Below, piece after piece: positions 17,413 through 23,816 of a stretch of 37,514 bases of DNA. The stretch is from Anaerolineae bacterium (GTDB lineage: Bacteria > Chloroflexota > Anaerolineae > Aggregatilineales > Phototrophicaceae), in NCBI GenBank assembly GCA_025454525.1, contig JALOOG010000030.1:1-37514 (forward strand), read 5' to 3'. A model generated the notes under the pieces. The model had not been told where the DNA came from and searched no databases. It was given only the letters and a program-made list of their open reading frames with translations. The position numbers and the translations under genes were made by a program. Each line of letters begins with the position of its first letter. Within the stretch, counting starts at the first letter, position 1.

Positions 17413-17580
17413 GAGGTACTATTTCTCAAAGCTGGGGAATGGAGTAATCTATTGTTTAATGTAGCATGAGTTGAGGAACACAGTTTCTTAACATCAGCTG
17501 GGATGTGCATTTACAAAAGATGTGATAAACTACGGTTGTAATTGCACTCCTGAACACAAAATAATCCAAAAGGAAGGCAT

Positions 17581-17877
17581 ATGGCAGACAAAATTGAAGT
17601 GAACTATGAGCAACTGGAGCAAATTAGTCAGATGCTCTCCGCGCTGAACGACAATTTCACGGGTTACACTCAGAAATTTGTCAGCATGGCGGACAATCTC
17701 ACCTCACAAGGGTGGATCGGAATGGGGTCGGATGCGTTTGAAGCGGAAACCAAAAATGAATTTATTCCCCGCTTAAAACGTCTCACTGCAGCATTTGAAC
17801 AAGCGTCAAGCTCGATCAAACAGATCGTCGAGACGATGGGTAACGCCGAAGAAGAAGCCGGCAACCGTTTCCGTTAG
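17581..17877 (+). CDS. WXG100/ESAT-6-like protein 1
   Basis: A 98-aa helical-hairpin protein of the WXG100 family. Two amphipathic helices flank a turn reading GWIGMGSDAF (about 44-53), with WIG as the W-x-G motif. The C-terminus ENxGNAEEEAGNRF-like tail is in the position of the YxxxD/E secretion signal, though no exact signal is seen. It has AAGGAAGG before the ATG. The family is exported by type VII (ESX/Ess) systems, usually as dimers. Its sequence closely resembles the N-terminal domain of the long protein at 27147-28403 (VNYEQL-QISQ, WIGMGSDAF, PRLKRL-AA), so the two share ancestry. It begins a run of four such genes. Confidence 0.9.
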   Translation: MADKIEVNYEQLEQISQMLSALNDNFTGYTQKFVSMADNLTSQGWIGMGSDAFEAETKNEFIPRLKRLTAAFEQASSSIKQIVETMGNAEEEAGNRFR

Positions 17878-17900
17878 TCTTTATTCAAGGAGCATAAACC

Positions 17901-18197
17901 ATGGCAAACATTAAGATGGACTTTGAGATGATGGCCGAAATGAAGGCCATGTGTCAACAAGGTGCCGAAGAAACTGATAATGCTGTTGAACAAATCAAGA
18001 AGATCGTGGGTATGTTAGAAGAAGGCGCGTTGATCGGGGATGCCGGTACGTCTTTAGCTTCTGGCATGAATGACGTTTTAAGCCGTAAAATGGTCGAAAT
18101 CCGCGACAAATTTGAAGAACTGGCCCGCGACATTCAACACGCGGTCGCTAAGATGCAAGAAGCCGACAGCGGTAGCGCTGAAATCATGGGCATGTAA
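17901..18197 (+). CDS. WXG100-like protein 2 (no tryptophan in the turn)
   Basis: A 98-aa all-alpha protein of the same size and position as its neighbours. The inter-helix turn reads EEGALIGDAGTSLAS, where the W-x-G motif is replaced by ALIGDAG. The helices are amphipathic and acidic; the C-terminal region is KMQEADSGSAEIMGM. RBS CAAGGAG is well placed. It starts 23 bases after gene 1 and presumably forms a heterodimer with another member of the cluster, as EsxA/EsxB or CFP-10/ESAT-6 do. The lack of Trp makes it a candidate partner rather than the primary WXG subunit. Assigned from context and fold pattern. Confidence 0.8.
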   Translation: MANIKMDFEMMAEMKAMCQQGAEETDNAVEQIKKIVGMLEEGALIGDAGTSLASGMNDVLSRKMVEIRDKFEELARDIQHAVAKMQEADSGSAEIMGM

Positions 18198-18212
18198 GGG
18201 AGCGACGAAACT

Positions 18213-18551
18213 ATGGGTATCTTAAAGCGTATTCTGCTCAAAATTGCACGGATGGTTTTACAGCAAGTCCTCAACCAGATCACCCAACAATTAAACATTG
18301 TGGAAGATCAGGTGAAGGCGCGGCTGGAAGGCTTTGTGAAAGAAGTGGTCGGCGGCGTTTGGAAAGGTGACGGCGCGAACCGCTTTGTCGATGAAATCAG
18401 CAGCGAAGCGATCCCGATGCTTGGTAATCTCGCCGAATCGATCGTCAACATTGGCAGCAGCATCCGCAGTGCCGAACAGATCATGGATCAGGCCGATGCG
18501 CGTTGTCGTCAGATTGCTGAATCGCTTACGTCCGTTTTTGAAGGGATCTAA
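18213..18551 (+). CDS. WXG100-like protein 3 (WKG motif)
   Basis: A 112-aa predicted helical hairpin with the turn GGVWKGDGANRFVDEI (about 47-62) carrying the W-x-G motif as WKG. It has a longer, basic and hydrophobic N-terminus (MGILKRILLKIARMVLQQVL) than the other members, which may add an amphipathic helix able to lie on membranes. GGGAG precedes the ATG. It is 15 bases after gene 2. Export by a type VII-like machine is inferred from family membership; the ATPase gene is not in this window. Confidence 0.82.
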   Translation: MGILKRILLKIARMVLQQVLNQITQQLNIVEDQVKARLEGFVKEVVGGVWKGDGANRFVDEISSEAIPMLGNLAESIVNIGSSIRSAEQIMDQADARCRQIAESLTSVFEGI

Positions 18552-18569
18552 GGGTAGGAGAGAGATTAC

Positions 18570-18866
18570 ATGGCAAACTTAGTTGAAATGGACACCGACC
18601 GCGTGCAACAAATCGCGGACGGGTTTGAAACCGCCTCAAATGTGTTAGAAGCTGTCAGCAAAGTGCTAGAAGCCGCGATTATGACCCTTAAAGTGACCGC
18701 TTTTATCGGTTTGGTCGGGGGTCTGGCCGTAGAACGTTATCTTTCGGCCATCAAACCGCAAATCGACCGCTTAGCGGAATATTGCGAAGAAATTCATCGC
18801 GACCTCGAAACCGCCATTGATAAATTCCAAAATGGCGACGAACAAGGCGCGAGCCGGTTCTATTAA
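18570..18866 (+). CDS. WXG100-like protein 4 (hydrophobic hairpin)
   Basis: A 98-aa helical protein closing the small-protein cluster. The turn region FIGLVGGLAVERYL has no Trp, and residues 26-58 are unusually hydrophobic for a soluble WXG100 protein, so a membrane-inserting helix is possible. The first helix resembles gene 1 in layout (METDRVQQIADGFE). It lies 18 bases after gene 3 and ends just before a strong rho-independent terminator. Membership is from size, cluster position and helix pattern; the signature motif is absent. Confidence 0.72.
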   Translation: MANLVEMDTDRVQQIADGFETASNVLEAVSKVLEAAIMTLKVTAFIGLVGGLAVERYLSAIKPQIDRLAEYCEEIHRDLETAIDKFQNGDEQGASRFY

Positions 18867-18874
18867 AAATCATC

Positions 18875-18907
18875 GGCGGAGTGTACATCACACTCCGCCT
18901 TTTTTTT
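18875..18907 (+). terminator. strong rho-independent terminator ending the WXG100 cluster
   Basis: GGCGGAGTGT (18875-18884) and ACACTCCGCC (18890-18899) form a perfect 10-bp stem with a 5-nt loop followed by a run of eight T. It ends the four-gene plus-strand run and also faces the convergent pseudokinase gene. Confidence 0.93.
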
Positions 18908-18921
18908 ACGCTACCCCTACC

Positions 18922-20070
18922 CTAAGCACTACCGCCCAGTAATGACAGCAACCCTAAAAAGATCAATGTCCCACTGATCGCCAATGCCGCCACTAACCCC
19001 ACCAAACGCACATTCGGATTGTTGTACCACCGTTTGGGGCGGGTACGTTCCGGCGGCACTTGACCGAAGAATTTCATCAGCTCTTTCACAAACTCCGTTA
19101 CATTCCGGTAATTTCGCACACTCGGATTCGTGACCGTGCGATCCGCCACTTGGGCTAAAGCGGGAATATCGGAACGATTCAGCGGTTCACGCCGACTCTG
19201 TTTAACCGCTGTGATCACCGCATTTTCGCCGCGTGTTTTGTATTCATAGGCGGATCGGCCGGCTAACATCTCATAAAACACGAGGCCTAACCCATACGCA
19301 TCGGTGCTTTCGTTATAAGCGCCGTCTAACAACTCTGGGGCAATATAGGCCGGATGCACATAACGCACCAACCACTCGCGCCGCATCGCATCCAACATCA
19401 TCGCGCGATTTTTGCCGTCGAGACGTTGTGCCAAACCGAGATCAAACAAGATCGGACGCGGAATTTTCTCCAGATCATAGCGGATCATCACCACATCCGG
19501 GCTAAGCGACAGGTGATACAGCCCCAACTCATCTTGTAACATCAGCATTGTGGCACATAGACTCACCATGATCCACCCGATATGCTCAATTTGTGGTTGT
19601 GGGTTGGTATTGAGCATATCGCGTAAAAATTCGCCTTGAATGTGTTCAAAGACGGTATACGTCCGCAGTTTGTCTCGAAAGACGATCTCACCGTAGGGGC
19701 GTTTTTCGATCGTCGTTTGGATAAACGGCGGTAACAGTTTTGGCAATTGAGGATATTGTTTGTTTTTACTCGCAATTTCCGCGAAGATCTTGGCCTCATC
19801 TTTGAGATAGCGTGCAAACCCAACATTATGTTCCCGATCTTCTTCGGTGTCATGATGTGCCACTTTTAGTAAGATCTTCTGTTCATCACGCTCCGCTTCA
19901 TAAATGGAGGCGGTGCGGGTGACTCGGAGCAGATTGGTGATCCGAATATCCCCTAAGCGATCGCCACGCTGCATGATCTCGGTGATATGGTTGGCAGAAC
20001 ATTCCTTGCGCTGACACCACAGATTGCCATCCGGCGAGGTCAGCCCACAGTGGGTACAATTGTACTTCAT
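18922..20070 (-). CDS. zinc-ribbon membrane-anchored Hanks pseudokinase
   Basis: A 382-aa protein. Residues 5-24 carry C5, C8, C19 and C24, a zinc-ribbon-like set. A protein kinase fold follows (about 38-320): K69 in ILLKVAHHD for ATP anchoring and D210-L-G212 (FDLGLA) for the metal-binding DFG. The catalytic loop reads YHLSLSPDVVMI (185-196) where an active kinase has HRDLKPEN; the catalytic Asp is Ser and the metal-binding Asn is Val. IAPELLDG (APE motif) and DAYGLGLVFYEM are kept. Residues about 355-378 are one transmembrane helix. I infer a pseudokinase that binds nucleotide or phosphorylated partners but probably does not catalyse. It is the last gene of the minus-strand run kinase-PP2C-pseudokinase and faces the WXG100 cluster. 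Confidence 0.88.
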   Translation of the reverse strand: MKYNCTHCGLTSPDGNLWCQRKECSANHITEIMQRGDRLGDIRITNLLRVTRTASIYEAERDEQKILLKVAHHDTEEDREHNVGFARYLKDEAKIFAEIASKNKQYPQLPKLLPPFIQTTIEKRPYGEIVFRDKLRTYTVFEHIQGEFLRDMLNTNPQPQIEHIGWIMVSLCATMLMLQDELGLYHLSLSPDVVMIRYDLEKIPRPILFDLGLAQRLDGKNRAMMLDAMRREWLVRYVHPAYIAPELLDGAYNESTDAYGLGLVFYEMLAGRSAYEYKTRGENAVITAVKQSRREPLNRSDIPALAQVADRTVTNPSVRNYRNVTEFVKELMKFFGQVPPERTRPKRWYNNPNVRLVGLVAALAISGTLIFLGLLSLLGGSA

Positions 20071-20098
20071 CGTTTGTTTTTCCTCGCTTGTGTGTAGG

Positions 20099-20132
20099 TG
20101 CGCCGCCCCTTATCAATCAATGAGGCGGCGCA
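20099..20132 (-). terminator. hairpin between PP2C and pseudokinase genes
   Basis: TGCGCCGCC (20099-20107) and GGCGGCGCA (20124-20132) pair perfectly over 9 bp. It is in the 72-base gap after the PP2C stop and before the pseudokinase start, without a U tract. It could reduce readthrough or stabilise the upstream message. Confidence 0.5.
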
Positions 20133-20142
20133 TCGGGTCAAA

Positions 20143-22845
20143 TTAGCGCGTATTGCGGATCAACGAGAGCGCATGATAGATACTGGGTGCATTCCAAGTC
20201 GGGACAGTGTAATTCCCACTTCCTCGCAAACCTAGCGATCCGGTGCTGCCGGTGTTGTTCCCCCCGTTGCCATTCCCATTATTCCCATTGCCATTGCCAT
20301 TGCCGCTACCACTCCCCCCGCCGGAGGGTGTATTGGTTGGTGGAGGTGGATTCGGGCACCCATTTGCATCAACCCCAAACCCTTCATCACCTCGACGCGG
20401 ACAACTATCATTAGGATCAGGAATACCATCGCCATCGGTATCAGGGATTGGACAACCGTTTTCATCTACCCCGAAGCCTTCATCGCCGCGTTGACGGCAA
20501 TCATCATCAGGATCAGGGATACCATCGCCATCGGTATCAGGGATCGGACAGCCAGATCCATCCACTCCGAAGCCTTCATCGCCACGTTGTGGGCAATCGT
20601 CATCAGGATCCGGTACACCGTCGTTATCGCCGTCCAAAATGGGACAACCATCCCCGTAGAGTCCAAAACCGATTGATCCCTGATTCGGGCAGTTATCCTC
20701 GCGATTATGCACCCCATCCCCGTCGTTATCTAAGATCGGGCAGCCACTGGGATATAAGCCTAATCCAGCATCCCCTTCGGATGGACATGCGTCACTCGTA
20801 TCCGGCACACCATCGTTATCTTCATCGGAGTTGCAGGGATCGTTATAGGTGTCATGGACGCGCACCGTCGGGCAGCGATCGGTTTCGTCAGGTGTCCCGT
20901 CACCATCGGTATCGACCGCCGGAGGTTCGGTGCTGGTGGCGCGCACAGTGGGCGAAACTTGGGGCGTATTGGTCACAGGCGGACATCCATTGTCACGGCG
21001 CGTGCCAAAATCAAACGGACATTCATCTTCTGGTGCAACCAATTGATCTTGATCCGGATCGACGATCGGCATCAAACAACTTGGCTGATACCCGTCTTCC
21101 CGCATTTCGGTGATCGCTTCGTAGTAGCGCAACGCTTCGCTGTAATCAATGTCTTCAGCTTCGCCGACCTGTTCACGATCTGGCACATGGACCCGAATCC
21201 GCTCACCGTCTGGGATTTCGATCTCGGTGTTGCCCACGGTGACACGACAATCCCCATCGCGTCCATAACAACTAAAGTTGATCTCGGTGATCTCATCTGG
21301 GGGCGCATCCCGATCTTCATAAAAGGCCGCGATACACGACGCATTTGAGGCGTATTCGATATTTCGATCCTGCTCTAAAACCAACGTGATCCCACCGACC
21401 GCATATTGACCGCTTTCGATGAACAGATCGCCCCCCAATGGGAATAGCAATTCGATCTCCTGCTCATCAATGTCGTCAATCGTCAGGCCAGTTTGTGGCA
21501 ACATATACAGCGCGGCCGGTTGAGGCAAGGATTGCCCACCGTCCGCGATCACATAACGCGGGCCGTTGGCCGGTGGGATGTCTTCACCGCGCACCACTTC
21601 GATCTGGGATGCGCCGCCTTCCGAGAACATAAAACCCGCGCCGTTAGCCGATGAAGTCGGACGACTCGTCGGAGTCGGCGGCGGGGTATTGGTCGCTGTG
21701 GGTGTGGGCGTGTTGGTCGGAGTCGGCGTAATCGTTGGGGTATCGGTAAAACCCGCCACAAAGGTTTGTGTGATCAAGATCGCATCCAGTTGAGCGATCT
21801 CCACCCGTGCCGCTGTTTCAGTGATCTCCGCAATTCGCCGCGACTCCGTGGCCGTTTGTTGCACGAAACTAAGCGCTTGCTCCCCTTGTTGATTGGCATT
21901 GTTGACCGCTACCACACCGGCCATACCCGCTCCCACCAGAATCAGCGCAAATAAGACCAGTAAACCGCGCGGAATGCCGGTTCGCACACTATTACGACGC
22001 TTCGGGCCATCCACAAAGATCAACGAAATTGAGACGTTATCCAATGGGCGGCGCGACTCGGCGTAACTCACCAACGTTTTCGCCGACAGCTCAACATCGC
22101 GATCCATCGCATGTTGGGTAAATTCGTTGTCATGCACAAATGGCAACCCATCGGCAGGGTTTTGATCTACGAGACCATCCGAGGCCGCAAAGACCGTATC
22201 GTGGGGTTGCAATTTGAGTCCGACTTGACCGCGTTTGAAGGCGGTTTGACGATTTGCGCCATTGGCATAAAATCCGGTATCGACTTCTACATCATCCGTG
22301 ACCCCGATCGCACGGGTGAGGGCATGACCGTTTTCGACATACGGGACTTCATCCGGTTCGATCTCGCCGTCTAACAATTTTTCGTTGGCGACGCTGTGAT
22401 CAGTATTGAGTCGCATGATCTGTTTATCGCGGATCAAGTAGATCGGGCTATCCCCCACACTGGCGATATACAGCGTTCCGTGTGGGCTTTCGCGTTCATC
22501 GGTGAGATCCACGGCCATCAAGGCTACCGTCGTGTTGCCTTGACGACTGGGGATCTCATCCAAAACGCGCAAATTGGCCGCCTGAATCGCTTCACTCAAC
22601 AGATCCGGCACATGCTGGACCCGATTCGCGTTCTCTTCTACATACTCAAAGATCGCTTCGGTGGTTAAACGTGCCGCACGAATCCCCCAATCGGACGACC
22701 CCACCCCGTCACACACGATCCCAAGTTGAAGTTTGAGGCCGCCGGAGTCGGTGCAATCGATCAAGCGGCTATCGGAATAATCCTCAAGTCGTTCGCGTTC
22801 AGAGCTACCGATCCGCGAGACCGAGTAAGCGGTGACTTTTGCCAT
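20143..22845 (-). CDS. PP2C phosphatase with transmembrane helix and extracellular TSP3 calcium-binding repeats
   Basis: A 900-aa membrane protein. Residues 1-265 form a PP2C-type Ser/Thr phosphatase: ERLEDYSDSRL, CDGVGSS (D46, in place of the usual DGMGG), ASVGDSPIYLI, TRAIGV, AASDGLVDQ and DNVSISLIFV supply metal-binding Asp residues. A single TM helix lies at about 292-314. A Pro/Thr-rich stalk (about 370-400), a cysteine-containing domain, then about 640-833 at least six thrombospondin-type-3-like repeats of 32 residues (DTDGDGIPDPDDDC...FGVD.NGCP). An earlier partial copy (DPDQDQLVAPEDEC) precedes. A Gly/Asn-rich tail ends the protein. Phosphatase is inside and calcium-binding rod outside. 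Same operon as the Hanks kinase immediately upstream (12-base gap). Confidence 0.92.
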   Translation of the reverse strand: MAKVTAYSVSRIGSSERERLEDYSDSRLIDCTDSGGLKLQLGIVCDGVGSSDWGIRAARLTTEAIFEYVEENANRVQHVPDLLSEAIQAANLRVLDEIPSRQGNTTVALMAVDLTDERESPHGTLYIASVGDSPIYLIRDKQIMRLNTDHSVANEKLLDGEIEPDEVPYVENGHALTRAIGVTDDVEVDTGFYANGANRQTAFKRGQVGLKLQPHDTVFAASDGLVDQNPADGLPFVHDNEFTQHAMDRDVELSAKTLVSYAESRRPLDNVSISLIFVDGPKRRNSVRTGIPRGLLVLFALILVGAGMAGVVAVNNANQQGEQALSFVQQTATESRRIAEITETAARVEIAQLDAILITQTFVAGFTDTPTITPTPTNTPTPTATNTPPPTPTSRPTSSANGAGFMFSEGGASQIEVVRGEDIPPANGPRYVIADGGQSLPQPAALYMLPQTGLTIDDIDEQEIELLFPLGGDLFIESGQYAVGGITLVLEQDRNIEYASNASCIAAFYEDRDAPPDEITEINFSCYGRDGDCRVTVGNTEIEIPDGERIRVHVPDREQVGEAEDIDYSEALRYYEAITEMREDGYQPSCLMPIVDPDQDQLVAPEDECPFDFGTRRDNGCPPVTNTPQVSPTVRATSTEPPAVDTDGDGTPDETDRCPTVRVHDTYNDPCNSDEDNDGVPDTSDACPSEGDAGLGLYPSGCPILDNDGDGVHNREDNCPNQGSIGFGLYGDGCPILDGDNDGVPDPDDDCPQRGDEGFGVDGSGCPIPDTDGDGIPDPDDDCRQRGDEGFGVDENGCPIPDTDGDGIPDPNDSCPRRGDEGFGVDANGCPNPPPPTNTPSGGGSGSGNGNGNGNNGNGNGGNNTGSTGSLGLRGSGNYTVPTWNAPSIYHALSLIRNTR
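20345..20920. repeat. TSP3-repeat-coding DNA, about 96-bp period
   Basis: Six tandem units, five of exactly 32 codons, encode Asp-rich calcium-loop repeats in the PP2C gene. The three copies nearest the C-terminus (DTDGDGIPD / DGDNDGVPD with RGDEGFGVD) are the most alike, which suggests recent duplication at the C-terminal end. Confidence 0.8.
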
Positions 22846-22857
22846 GACATCCCCCTG

Positions 22858-23802
22858 TTAAATTCTTGGTGAGATATATTCAATCTGGGTTTCTAGACGT
22901 TCCAGCACATCCTCAATGCTGATACGTTGACGCGGGTCTTTTTCTAGCATCCCTAACACTAAATTTTGTACCCCTTGTGGCACATCGCTATTCATCGTTG
23001 CGGGTTCTTTGGTTTTGATCTGTTCTTCTAGCACGGTGCGTTGTTGGGTGTCTGGACGACCAAAGGGATGTTTACCGTTTAACAATTCATACGCGATCAC
23101 GCCCAACGCCCACACATCAAACGCAAGTTTGTCCTCAAAGATCTCGGAAGTCTGTTTACCCGTGTTGCGGAGGCGGCGCACCCATTCCGGCGGGGCATAA
23201 GCGACCGTGGCGGCCATGATCCCGCCTTCTTCTTCTTCCTGCAATTGACGTTTTTCCACCAAACCAAAATCGATCAATACAGGAGTCGGCACAGTTTTAC
23301 GATCCGGCGTATGACGGAACAAGATATTTTCCGGTTTCAGATCGCGATGTGCGACTTCACGGATATGCAGATAATCGATAATCGAGGCCAACTGGTAGAT
23401 CAATTCCACGCGCCACGGAAGCGAAAATTTGTTATTGCCGATCACGTTGGCCATCGAACCGCCTTCCAACAATTCCATCGCAAAATACCACGGCACATCG
23501 TTGGCCGATACCCTCGCACGGGCATACCACCGTTTATGCACCCCTTGTTGGATCGGCATGATCCGCACGATGCCCGGATGACGCAATTCACGGAGCAGTT
23601 CGGTCTCTTTTTTGAGCAGTTTTTCGTAAATATCCTCGTATTCATCCCCCCAACGGGCAATTTTGAGGGCGACTTTAGCGCCGCCCTCTGCATAGGTGTT
23701 TTCGACAGCACGCGCTTCATACACGCCCGCCATCCCGCCGCCGTCTGAGACCATCCGCTCTAATTTGAACGGCCCGAAAATCGTACCTTTTCCGTATCGC
23801 AT
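22858..23802 (-). CDS. Hanks-type serine/threonine protein kinase
   Basis: A 314-aa cytoplasmic kinase with all catalytic elements: glycine loop SDGGGMAGVYEA (19-30), K47 in VALK, HRDLKPEN (152-159) and D178-F-G180, followed by the APE-equivalent YAPPEW and DVWALGVIAYELL. It has no transmembrane segment, PASTA domain or sensor, unlike PknB, so its input must come through partners. It sits between a VWA-FHA gene and a PP2C gene, and the FHA domains could read the phosphothreonines it makes. The gaps to both neighbours are about 12-15 bases, so the three are almost certainly one transcription unit. Substrate is inferred, not shown. Confidence 0.93.
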   Translation of the reverse strand: MRYGKGTIFGPFKLERMVSDGGGMAGVYEARAVENTYAEGGAKVALKIARWGDEYEDIYEKLLKKETELLRELRHPGIVRIMPIQQGVHKRWYARARVSANDVPWYFAMELLEGGSMANVIGNNKFSLPWRVELIYQLASIIDYLHIREVAHRDLKPENILFRHTPDRKTVPTPVLIDFGLVEKRQLQEEEEGGIMAATVAYAPPEWVRRLRNTGKQTSEIFEDKLAFDVWALGVIAYELLNGKHPFGRPDTQQRTVLEEQIKTKEPATMNSDVPQGVQNLVLGMLEKDPRQRISIEDVLERLETQIEYISPRI

Positions 23803-23816
23803 GGTGTTTGTTTGTC

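Noticed and set aside
14845-18866. Complete type VII secretion locus
   Set aside because: No EccC/EssC ATPase, EccB/EccD-like channel or mycosin protease gene was found in the window, so only the substrate and signalling parts can be claimed.
20187-21348. Several plus-strand ORFs opposite the PP2C gene, up to 221 aa
   Set aside because: They are antisense shadows of the Asp/Gly-rich TSP3 repeats and the phosphatase gene, with His/Arg-rich low-complexity translations.
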